DNA of 64,000 nucleotides. Source: Marinoscillum sp965229915 (lineage in GTDB: Bacteria > Bacteroidota > Bacteroidia > Cytophagales > Cyclobacteriaceae). This document shows, one piece after another, positions 36,496 to 43,689 of this stretch (positions within the stretch are counted from its first letter, which is position 1; each line of letters starts with the position of its first letter). The position numbers and the translations under genes are program-made. Location of the stretch: NCBI RefSeq assembly GCF_965229915.1, contig NZ_CBDDJZ010000001.1, positions 1,302,001-1,366,000 on the forward strand. Reading direction: 5' to 3'. Below the pieces are notes generated by a model. That model did not search any database. It was not told where the DNA came from and saw only the letters and a program-made list of their open reading frames with translations.

Positions 36496-36574
36496 ATGGA
36501 ACCTAAATCCATCGCGTCTGCCAATTCCGCCAACCTAGATAACTAGGCGTGGGACTCGAACCCACACTGAAATG
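36496..36574 (-). ncRNA. tRNA-like module P2: T-arm first, then tRNA-Leu(UAG)-like 5' part
   Basis: On the minus strand the order is T-arm (GTGGG-TTCGAGT-CCCAC), 3' acceptor strand GCCTAGT (36548-36542), linker TA, 5' acceptor strand TCTAGGT (36539-36533), a Leu-like D-arm (GGCGGAATTGGCAGACGC) and an intact anticodon arm ATGGA-TTTAGGT-TCCAT with anticodon TAG. The two acceptor strands pair at 6 of 7 positions, one of them G-U. No T-arm follows the anticodon arm, so this Leu-like half has a 3' partner only upstream. If permuted, the break would lie in the variable arm and not in the anticodon loop. Confidence 0.6.
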
Positions 36575-36647
36575 GTTGTTGTTCTAACCAGACTGAACTA
36601 TCCTAACTTTTACATCAGGAGAGGGAATCGAACCCTCGACCTACAAC
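36575..36647 (-). ncRNA. Circularly permuted tRNA-like module P1
   Basis: Read on the minus strand: GTTGT (39-43), AGGTC variable loop, T-arm GAGGG-TTCGATT-CCCTC, 3' acceptor TCCTGAT, G, linker TAAAA, 5' acceptor GTTAGGA, TA (8-9), D-arm GTTC-AGTCTGGTTA-GAAC, A26, ACAAC (27-31). Acceptor strands pair 7/7 (two G-U), D-stem 4/4, T-stem 5/5, and the split anticodon stem ACAAC/GTTGT 5/5. U8, A9, A14, G18G19, A21, a 5-base variable loop and the T-loop consensus are all canonical. Read linearly, only 15 bases separate the D- and T-stems, too few for an anticodon arm. The bases flanking the split do not supply U33, so decoding is unlikely. Confidence 0.8.
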
Positions 36648-36753
36648 GTGGTTGGAAATCCTCCAGCCAAAGCAGCATATCTCCACCTACAGGCGGACAC
36701 TATGGTGCCGTACAGAAACACTCATCTGGTCTTTGTACTTTCGGTTATTTCCA
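36648..36753 (-). ncRNA. Degenerate permuted tRNA-like module P0
   Basis: On the minus strand TGGAA (36753-36749) would be the 3' anticodon strand. About 100 bases later TTCCA (36657-36653) is its perfect 5/5 complement, placed one base after a D-like arm (TGCT-11-AGGA, one mismatch, GG in the loop). Between them is an acceptor-like hairpin TGTCCGC-CTGTAG-GTGGAGA (6 of 7 pairs, one G-U) followed by TA, as at positions 8-9. The T-arm between is not recognisable and that stretch is about 20-25 bases too long, so this copy is decayed or diverged. Confidence 0.45.
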
Positions 36754-36754
36754 G

Positions 36755-36838
36755 TGGGAGTAGTAGGATTCGAACCTACTCAGCTTAAAAACATCGGATT
36801 TACAGTCCGACACGACTCTCCAACTTCGTCGCACTCCC
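36755..36838 (-). ncRNA. tRNA-Tyr(GUA)-like element, non-canonical D-arm
   Basis: A linear tRNA-like fold: acceptor GGGAGTG/TACTCCC (7 pairs, one G-U), anticodon arm TCGGA-CTGTAAA-TCCGA with anticodon GTA and U33, a long variable region as in bacterial tRNA-Tyr, T-arm GTAGG-TTCGAAT-CCTAC, discriminator A. The D region is odd: CGAC/GTCG closes directly on the acceptor stem, leaving no U8 and no purine 9. It may be a real tRNA-Tyr with an unusual core, or the first decoy of the array. Confidence 0.65.
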
Positions 36839-36843
36839 ATACA

Positions 36844-36892
36844 GGTCACCGAATGGATTGAATAATCATTATGGTCCAATCCACCGATGACC
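36844..36892 (-). ncRNA. Long hairpin ahead of the tRNA-like array
   Basis: GGTCACCGAATGGATTG and CAATCCACCGATGACC are complementary apart from one C-A mismatch, one wobble and a one-base bulge. The hairpin ends five bases before the Tyr-like acceptor on the minus strand. It could be a processing signal or the 5' cap structure of the array transcript. Confidence 0.5.
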
Positions 36893-37040
36893 AATCGCCT
36901 ACATAATCAGAGCTTTTACAAACATCACTGAGCGAACGAAACTCAGTTTACGGTCCTCACCCGTTCTCTGAACTTAAGGAAGACACTCGTTCTGCCTCCT
37001 CCCAAGCGAATTTTCTTTGCCTCTTATGTCATAAACAATA
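36893..37040 (-). promoter_or_regulatory. Region expected to hold the array promoter
   Basis: The terminator at 37041-37076 should stop leftward transcripts from further upstream, so the array's promoter should lie in these 148 bases. An ACTGAG/CTCAGT hairpin with a 9-base loop is at about 36927-36948. I cannot name a -7/-33 pair with confidence. Confidence 0.3.
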
Positions 37041-37076
37041 AAAAACCCCGACCCGCCAGTTGGCGAATCGGGGTTC
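37041..37076 (-). terminator. Strong leftward terminator
   Basis: Stem AACCCCGA/TCGGGGTT continued by CGCCA/TGGCG, followed on the minus strand by TTTTTTATTG. It lies 23 bases after the stop of a 49-codon ORF. Confidence 0.88.
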
Positions 37077-37098
37077 TCAGCGCTCATAACAGTCTATG

Positions 37099-37248
37099 CT
37101 ACACTAAGTATCCTTTCATTCGCAACTGCGATTTACAATCATTTTCATTTCGGTCTGGACGTAATTCCGACAGGGCATACTTCTCCCATCGACTTTCAGT
37201 CGTAAACAAAATATTATTCTGTACGATATGTATTCTCACCAAATCCAT
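37099..37248 (-). CDS. Possible 49-residue small protein between two terminators
   Basis: An ATG at 37248 opens a 49-codon frame (MDLVRIHIVQNNILF... ending MKGYLV) whose stop is 23 bases before the 37041-37076 terminator. A longer frame to 37335 would run through another terminator hairpin and is rejected. The DNA also contains small hairpins (CGACT-GAA-AGTCG, CGCA-GT-TGCG), so a structured RNA is an alternative. No family is recognised. Confidence 0.3.
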   Translation of the reverse strand: MDLVRIHIVQNNILFTTESRWEKYALSELRPDRNENDCKSQLRMKGYLV

Positions 37249-37259
37249 AAGCAATAAAA

Positions 37260-37284
37260 AACCCAGACTGGAAGGCCTGGGTTT
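37260..37284 (-). terminator. Second leftward terminator
   Basis: AACCCAG/CTGGGTT around a short loop, followed on the minus strand by TTTTTTATTGC. It closes a second small unit, whose 30-codon ORF stops 23 bases earlier. Confidence 0.75.
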
Positions 37285-37306
37285 CAATATCTTTAGTAAT
37301 GATAAA

Positions 37307-37399
37307 TCAACTTTCACCAGGCCAATATCCATCATAGCATACCAATAACATCCCTTCCGGGTTACTATCAGCTTTTATATGTTGAATAAATTGACGCAT
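37307..37399 (-). CDS. Possible 30-residue small protein or gene remnant
   Basis: ATG at 37399, 30 codons (MRQFIQHIKADSNPEG... ending YWPGES). The frame is open for 19 further codons upstream, with a TTG at 37453, and the extended sequence (FKNPFPIIAAQLKIED) looks protein-like, so a 48-residue product with a TTG start or a remnant of a longer gene is possible. A terminator follows 23 bases after the stop. Confidence 0.3.
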   Translation of the reverse strand: MRQFIQHIKADSNPEGMLLVCYDGYWPGES

Positions 37400-37590
37400 G
37401 TCTTCTATTTTTAATTGTGCTGCAATGATCGGAAAAGGATTTTTAAAAACCAAATATTATTCTGAATATTAACAAATATTCATTGGGAGACTACTTTAGA
37501 CTTACTTATCCAACTTCAACTAATCTACCGAGATCACGGTATTTTCCCTTAAGGGCATTTCCTCTAGTTTTAGGCATTGAGATTACCGAT
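37400..37590. other. AT-rich leader region of the CHAT gene
   Basis: About 190 bases with several AATATT repeats near 37452-37482. It probably carries the rightward promoter of the 2032-residue CHAT gene. No other gene is seen. Confidence 0.35.
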
Positions 37591-40500
37591 ATGAAACCAA
37601 TCGCCTACATACCCATTTTTTTGCTCCTTTTTGTGTCATTTGACAGTCTGAGTCAAATCCCCTCCCGCCCCAATGCGTACGATGCAGACAGTCTGCGGAC
37701 TGGTGAATGGCTGGTACTTTATGACAGTGCAGGTGAGCATGAAGTTTTTGAAATAGCAGATGCCAACACCTACTGTCTGGTCAATTTTAAAGAAAACCTT
37801 CCTACCAATCTGGTAGAGTGTTTCTACATGGATGGCATCAAGCAGTTTGAAGGACGACTGCTTTCTTTTGATCCACTCGTCAAACATGGAAAAGTCCTCT
37901 TCTTCCACCCTAATGGGCTGGTACATCAAGATGTACGGTTTGCATATGATTCACTCCATGGCCCGATTACTATCTACCATGACAATGGACTGGTGGAGTC
38001 TACAGGCGAAATGGTCAATAATAAACAAGATGGTTATTGGGAGTACTTCTATCCAAACGGGTCTATTCAGATGACTGTCTCTTTTGAAAATGGACTCGCG
38101 AATGGACCTTTCTCAGCCTATGACCTAAATGGCAACCTCCTAAAAGAAGGTACTCTCAAAAACGGTAAAAACCATGGAGACTGGAAATATTACTATGCCT
38201 CAGGTGAACTGAAAAGTACGGCCCAATGGGAAAATGACCTTTTGGTAGGTAAAAGTGTTTTTTATTACCCATCTGGAGAACTTAAAGAAATCAACTACAA
38301 AAAGAACGGTGAACTTCATGGTCACATTACCTCCTACTATGAAAATGGAAATAAGAAATCAGAGAGTACCTACAACGAAGGTAAGAGGTTCGGGAAAGCG
38401 ACCTATTACCATGCCAACGGCCACATAGAATCTACCGGCAATCTAGAGGAAGACTTGTATGAAGGTAAATGGACCTATTACCATGAAAATGGAAAAATAG
38501 CCTCATCTGGACTATATCATGAAGATCAGCGTGTTGGTCATTGGAGGTTTTATAACGACTCTGGCTTCATTACCTCTGAAGGCTATCTCGAAGGGGGTCT
38601 TTGGGAAGGTTGGGCCCGACTTTATGATCAAAATGGAACGCTCACCTCCACAGGTACTTACAAAAATGACCTAAAAGATGGCTGCTGGGAATACTATGAT
38701 GGTGGCCTGTTAACAGGAGTTAAATACTTCACACAAGATGTGCTCGACGGCTCTTATGATGACTACTATCCTAGTGGAAGGTTAGAAGCTAGCGGTAAAC
38801 TCACTAGTGGCAACATGGACAGCCTATTTCTATTTTACTACCCGAATGGCCACCTATCCTCAGCAGAACGCTATTCTAATGGAGTGCTGAATGGTGAATC
38901 CACCACCTACTACGAAAATGGGCAGATCAAGTCTCAGGGCGCCTACCTCAATGGGAACAGGCATGGGCACACCCGGTTTTTCTTCGAAAATGGCCAGCTC
39001 AAATCAGAAGGCCGATATGAAGAAGGCAGTATCGAAGGACCATGGACCTACTACCATCCAAATGGTCAGGTTTCATCTCATGGTGAATATATAAACAACC
39101 AGTCTCAAGGCTACTGGAAGTATTATTATGACGATGGAACCTTGAAAAATGAAGGCTTGGAGCAAGAAGATAACCGCGAAAGGCACTGGATCTATTACTA
39201 TCCCAATGGCCACAAAGAAATGGAAGGGCTCTTTACCCGTGATCTTCAGGATAGCCTCTGGACTTACTATAAGGAGGACGGCTCATTCAGCAGCACTTCG
39301 ATGTACCATTTGGGCAAAGCCCTCAACTTCAGCACCTACTACGACAGTGCTACTAGCCTCGCAGATGCTGGTCAATTCAAGGCTGCATTTGAGATCGCTA
39401 AAATTGCTAAAAAGAAGAAAGAGGAACAGTTCAACAAGGACCACTACTCCTATAGTGATGTATACTCCCTATATGACTACCTCTACAAGAAAGAGGGCAA
39501 CTATAAAAAAGCAATCAAAATGTCCAAAAAAGCTGTGAAGGCTGCTAGAACCAGCCAACCAGACACTTCTTCCTGGGTCACGGCCAACCTAAATTCATTG
39601 GCAGCCAGGTATCTCAATGCGCGTGACTACCAAAAAGCCTTGTCAACTGCTAAAGAACTGATGCAGATTGGTCTACAAACCAAAGCAGGCATTTTCTCCA
39701 AACCTTACGATCAGGGCCTCTATCAATACACGGAGACTTTGCAAAACATGGGGCAGAAAACAGAAGCCCTTCACGAATACAAAGATTTTGTGGAAGCTCA
39801 AATCGAAAGAGATGCTGACTCGATTGTCATTGCTGAAAATGCCCTCACACTTGTGCAAAGAGCTTACAACATAGACAGCAATGATTATGCGGTAAAAATG
39901 GCCACCTTCCTGATTGACTATTCGGAAAAGAAAGGCATTACCCAACACTACACCTATCCGCTAGCCCAATACCACAAAGCCAAAATCATCATGACTGACG
40001 ATTATGATGGAGCGATTGACATCCTGCAAAAATCCATTTGGGACCATTACCAGGCCAATGACACCACGTCCAACCAGTTTTTTGAAACACTCAACTACCT
40101 GGGCAATTTTTATTATGGTAAAGCGCTTCTGGATAGTGCTCAAATCTTCTTCAACGAAGCACTTTGGAGACTCGATCATCCGTTCTTTTCAGAGTCCTAC
40201 TTACGGCCCAAGATGCTCGCCTCCTCGGCCAAAAATGTCTACTTGCTCAATGACAATGCAACCGCTAAAGCACAATATGAGGAAGCACTAAACCTCTACA
40301 AGAAATTAGTAGAACCAGACCCGTACATCATGAGTATGGCCTATCAGGGATTGGCTCTGATTGCTCAGGATGCAGGCGACCAAAAACTGACTGAACAATA
40401 CTTCAACAATGCGCTGAGTGTACTGGAGCACAAACAGGATTACCAAATGCAGTATGCGAATACGCTGTTGCTCTATGGAGAATACTACGAAGAGATGAAC

Positions 40501-43500
40501 AAGTATGACAAGGCTCTGCAAAGACTGAATCAGTTGGATGCTTATCGCACAAGATTTCCCAAAGAAGAAAACCTGGGGGTGGCATCAGCCCACCTGAGAG
40601 GTGAGGTATACTACGAACTCCAGCAGTTTGATTCGGCCATCCACTATTTTCAATTATGTGTAGATCTGGCAAAGGACGACCCTTTCAGTGTTACGGAGGC
40701 TGCAGAAGCGCTAAGAGGAATTGCTGACGTGTATGAGGACCGAAATCAGGACTATGTCAAAGCTCAAACCTACAATTTGAAATCATTGCATCTTCTGGAT
40801 TCAACTATCGGAAAAAACAACATTCCCTACATCATCACCTTGTCCGAAATCGCCCGGAATTTTGAATTCCAGAGACAACATGCCACTGCAATCAATTACC
40901 TCAATCAGCTAATAGAAATCTGCCCCAACATCGCAGGAAACAAACTTAGCTATGAACTATTTGCCCGGATAAACCTGGGAAAAAACCTGCGGAAAAACGG
41001 AAAGGTAAGTGAGGCTGTCAAAGTACTCAAAGAGGCGAAACAATCTTTTGAATCCAATGAGTTCACCTACTCCTGGGAGTATTCCTCGGCTTTACGCGAA
41101 CTGGCTTATTGCTATGAAGAAGAACCCTTCAATGACCCTCTTAGCGCCGAGAAGTTGTTGCTGGCAGCTGCTGAGGTGGCAGAAAACTACTACGGTGAAG
41201 GCAATATGGGACATGCCTCTGCACTAGACAATCTAAGCTATTTCTACACCAGGACCTACGATTATGCACAGGCCAAAAAATACAGGCTGCAGTCAATGGA
41301 GATTGTAGAGAAAAGCTCAGGCAAAAACAGAGACTATGCAACTGATCTCAAAGCCTTGAGTTCTATCGAATACCATCTAGGAAACTACCCAATAGCCATT
41401 AATCTGATCAATGAGGCTATTGACATTTATGCTGGACTAGACCTGGGAAGTGAGGATTATATGAATGCAGTCTATAGTCGTGGAGAATACCTGGAAAAGC
41501 TTGGCCAATTTCAAGAGGCCATCGACGGATATCACAAAGTGCTTGAGCTGGTGGAAAAACGATATGGAGCATTTAGCTATGCCGTCAGCAATCCGTACGA
41601 GCTCATAGCCATGACGTATTACCGATGGAAGAAGCCTGACAAAGCGATGAAATACCTCAACATCACCGAAGCACTCTACGACAGCCTCCAAGCCAAACCG
41701 ACCACTTACCTTGAGGTATTTAACATGAAGGGGTTGTGTCTGACTGATCTCAATCGGCACGAAGAAAGTAAAGCGTACTTTGAAAAAGCACTGAACATCG
41801 CCAATGAGCTTTGGCCCGATGATCCGGATGCCTCAGCAGTCTATCGCAACAACCTGGCTTTTTACTACCTGATTATTGGGGAGTTTGCCACGGCAGAAAA
41901 ACTATGGCTAAGTGCCGAATCCATAGGTAAAGACGGAACACCTATCCAACAGGTGCGGTGGCTGGACAACATGGCCACTCTCTACCAATCATGGGGCAAA
42001 ATGGATGAAGCAGCTACCTACTGGCAACAAACATTGGATATTTTGTTTGACAAGATTGAAACAGACTTTCCCTACCTCAGCGAAGAGGGCAAAGCGGCCT
42101 TCTGGGATGCTTACAAAGAAGATTTCGAATATTTTAACAGCTATGCCACCAAAGCAGCAGGGTTGGGCCGTATGAACGCCCTTCGGGATATGTATGACAA
42201 CCATATTCGTACCAAGTCGCTACTGCTGAGCACCAGCACCAAAGAACGACAAAGAATACTCAGTAGCGGTGATAGTACACTGATTGCGCTCTACAAGGAA
42301 TACCTTGGTCTGAAAGAACAACTCGCCAAGTACTATGGCTATACCAAAGAGCGACTGGCTGAAGAAGCCATCAATTTGAAGGCAGTAGAAACAAACATCA
42401 ACCGAATGGAAAAGGTCCTGAGCATGGATGCTGAAGCACTGGCCTCTGCCCAGAAGGAATCCAAAATCCGTTGGAAAGACGTCCAACGCTCTCTTCAGCC
42501 AGGTGAGGCAGCCATTGAGATCATTCGCTACCGCCAATTCGATCGGGTAGTGACCGACTCAGTCATTTATGCTGCACTCATTCTCACTCCAGACACCCGC
42601 AATCAACCAGCACTGGTAACACTTGGTAATGGGTATGAATTGGAAACCAAATACCTGAAAGCTTATTTATCGTCCATCAAATACCAGGTACCGGATCAGT
42701 ATTCGTACAGTCAGTTTTGGCAACCCATCAATGAGCAGTTAAAGGGAATCGAAACACTCTACCTATCTCTGGACGGTGTTTACAACCAAATAAGTCTTGG
42801 TTCCATTCCATTTCCGGATGGGTCTTACTTACTGGACCACTATGACGTGCGCCTGGTGAGTTCGACCAAGACTATACCAAGTTTAAAAAACGCGACCAAA
42901 AAGAATTTTCTGAGCAATATTGGATACTTATTTGGCTATCCCAAATACGACCTCAATCATGAATCGATAGAGCTGGAGCTGAAAGAGCGCGGCATCACTA
43001 CTGCCCCTGCCTCTACCGAGCGAGCTACTGACATGCGCAATTTTAGCTTTGCTGAACTGCCCGGCACCAGGGACGAAACTACAGGTATTTATGACCTACT
43101 TGCTGATAGAAAATGGGAGATGAACCTCTACCTTCAAAATGAAGCGCTGGAAGAGGAACTGAAGCGCGTTTCCAACCCCAGATTACTCCATATCGCAACG
43201 CACGGGTTCTTCCTGGAAGACACCGAAGAATCATCCAACCCGATGCAGCTGGGCATCAACACCGAAACGAGTAGAAACAATCCACTGCTCAGGTCGGGAT
43301 TGCTCATGGCTGGAGCTACCCAAACAGCCCAGGGCAATCACCTGGAAGGAATCGAAAACGGTGTATTCACAGCCTATGAAGCCATGAATCTGGATCTCAC
43401 GGATACCGAACTGGTAGTACTTTCAGCCTGTGAGACGGGCCGTGGAGAGATCAAAAATGGTGAAGGGGTATATGGACTACAGCGTGCTTTTCAGATTGCT

Positions 43501-43689
43501 GGTGCTGAGGCCATCGTGATGAGCCTTTGGAAGGTGGATGACCGGGCCACACAGCTGCTGATGAACAGCTTTTATGATGCCTGGTTACAGAATCAATCGA
43601 AAGCACAAGCTCTGAAAACCGCCCAGATGAAAGTGAGAAGAGAATTTGCCAATCCCTACTATTGGGGTGCATTTGTGCTAGTGGAGTAA
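37591..43689 (+). CDS. Giant exported YwqK/MORN-repeat, TPR and CHAT-protease protein
   Basis: The Met at 37591 gives a signal peptide (MKPIAYIPIFLLLFVSFDSL). A Met at 37483 would hide it. About 2032 residues. Residues about 75-600 hold over twenty about 23-residue YwqK/MORN_2-type repeats (YYENGNKKSESTYNEGKRFG, YYHPNGQVSSHGEY). About 600-1560 are TPRs. The C-terminal about 350 residues are a CHAT domain with catalytic His in LHIATHGFFLED and Cys in VVLSACETGRGE, followed by the family ending ANPYYWGAFVLVE. CHAT enzymes are caspase-like cysteine proteases, often activated through their TPRs. A signal peptide would place this one outside the cytoplasm. Substrate and trigger are unknown. It is divergent from the tRNA-like array. 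Confidence 0.9.
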   Translation: MKPIAYIPIFLLLFVSFDSLSQIPSRPNAYDADSLRTGEWLVLYDSAGEHEVFEIADANTYCLVNFKENLPTNLVECFYMDGIKQFEGRLLSFDPLVKHGKVLFFHPNGLVHQDVRFAYDSLHGPITIYHDNGLVESTGEMVNNKQDGYWEYFYPNGSIQMTVSFENGLANGPFSAYDLNGNLLKEGTLKNGKNHGDWKYYYASGELKSTAQWENDLLVGKSVFYYPSGELKEINYKKNGELHGHITSYYENGNKKSESTYNEGKRFGKATYYHANGHIESTGNLEEDLYEGKWTYYHENGKIASSGLYHEDQRVGHWRFYNDSGFITSEGYLEGGLWEGWARLYDQNGTLTSTGTYKNDLKDGCWEYYDGGLLTGVKYFTQDVLDGSYDDYYPSGRLEASGKLTSGNMDSLFLFYYPNGHLSSAERYSNGVLNGESTTYYENGQIKSQGAYLNGNRHGHTRFFFENGQLKSEGRYEEGSIEGPWTYYHPNGQVSSHGEYINNQSQGYWKYYYDDGTLKNEGLEQEDNRERHWIYYYPNGHKEMEGLFTRDLQDSLWTYYKEDGSFSSTSMYHLGKALNFSTYYDSATSLADAGQFKAAFEIAKIAKKKKEEQFNKDHYSYSDVYSLYDYLYKKEGNYKKAIKMSKKAVKAARTSQPDTSSWVTANLNSLAARYLNARDYQKALSTAKELMQIGLQTKAGIFSKPYDQGLYQYTETLQNMGQKTEALHEYKDFVEAQIERDADSIVIAENALTLVQRAYNIDSNDYAVKMATFLIDYSEKKGITQHYTYPLAQYHKAKIIMTDDYDGAIDILQKSIWDHYQANDTTSNQFFETLNYLGNFYYGKALLDSAQIFFNEALWRLDHPFFSESYLRPKMLASSAKNVYLLNDNATAKAQYEEALNLYKKLVEPDPYIMSMAYQGLALIAQDAGDQKLTEQYFNNALSVLEHKQDYQMQYANTLLLYGEYYEEMNKYDKALQRLNQLDAYRTRFPKEENLGVASAHLRGEVYYELQQFDSAIHYFQLCVDLAKDDPFSVTEAAEALRGIADVYEDRNQDYVKAQTYNLKSLHLLDSTIGKNNIPYIITLSEIARNFEFQRQHATAINYLNQLIEICPNIAGNKLSYELFARINLGKNLRKNGKVSEAVKVLKEAKQSFESNEFTYSWEYSSALRELAYCYEEEPFNDPLSAEKLLLAAAEVAENYYGEGNMGHASALDNLSYFYTRTYDYAQAKKYRLQSMEIVEKSSGKNRDYATDLKALSSIEYHLGNYPIAINLINEAIDIYAGLDLGSEDYMNAVYSRGEYLEKLGQFQEAIDGYHKVLELVEKRYGAFSYAVSNPYELIAMTYYRWKKPDKAMKYLNITEALYDSLQAKPTTYLEVFNMKGLCLTDLNRHEESKAYFEKALNIANELWPDDPDASAVYRNNLAFYYLIIGEFATAEKLWLSAESIGKDGTPIQQVRWLDNMATLYQSWGKMDEAATYWQQTLDILFDKIETDFPYLSEEGKAAFWDAYKEDFEYFNSYATKAAGLGRMNALRDMYDNHIRTKSLLLSTSTKERQRILSSGDSTLIALYKEYLGLKEQLAKYYGYTKERLAEEAINLKAVETNINRMEKVLSMDAEALASAQKESKIRWKDVQRSLQPGEAAIEIIRYRQFDRVVTDSVIYAALILTPDTRNQPALVTLGNGYELETKYLKAYLSSIKYQVPDQYSYSQFWQPINEQLKGIETLYLSLDGVYNQISLGSIPFPDGSYLLDHYDVRLVSSTKTIPSLKNATKKNFLSNIGYLFGYPKYDLNHESIELELKERGITTAPASTERATDMRNFSFAELPGTRDETTGIYDLLADRKWEMNLYLQNEALEEELKRVSNPRLLHIATHGFFLEDTEESSNPMQLGINTETSRNNPLLRSGLLMAGATQTAQGNHLEGIENGVFTAYEAMNLDLTDTELVVLSACETGRGEIKNGEGVYGLQRAFQIAGAEAIVMSLWKVDDRATQLLMNSFYDAWLQNQSKAQALKTAQMKVRREFANPYYWGAFVLVE

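Noticed and set aside
36542..36607. A linear tRNA gene from GTTAGGA to GCCTAGT on the minus strand
   Set aside because: Acceptor pairing is possible (4 standard plus 2 wobble pairs) but only 15 bases lie between the D- and T-stems, so no anticodon arm fits. The permuted reading with 36614-36647 explains every stem.
36608..36702. A linear tRNA ending in the T-arm at 36621-36637
   Set aside because: No upstream strand pairs with TCCTGAT, the D-arm is poor, and the only hairpin in the anticodon place has a 3-base loop.
37099..37335. A 78-codon leftward ORF
   Set aside because: Its first third runs through the 37260-37284 terminator hairpin. Only the internal 49-codon frame is considered.
37591..39340. 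The tandem YwqK/MORN repeats as a CRISPR-like or DNA repeat array
   Set aside because: Period is about 69 bases in phase with the reading frame, DNA identity between units is low, and conservation is at the protein level.
37832..40672. Several long ORFs in other frames within the CHAT gene
   Set aside because: They are shadows of the repeat-rich coding frame; none has a start signal or recognisable domain.
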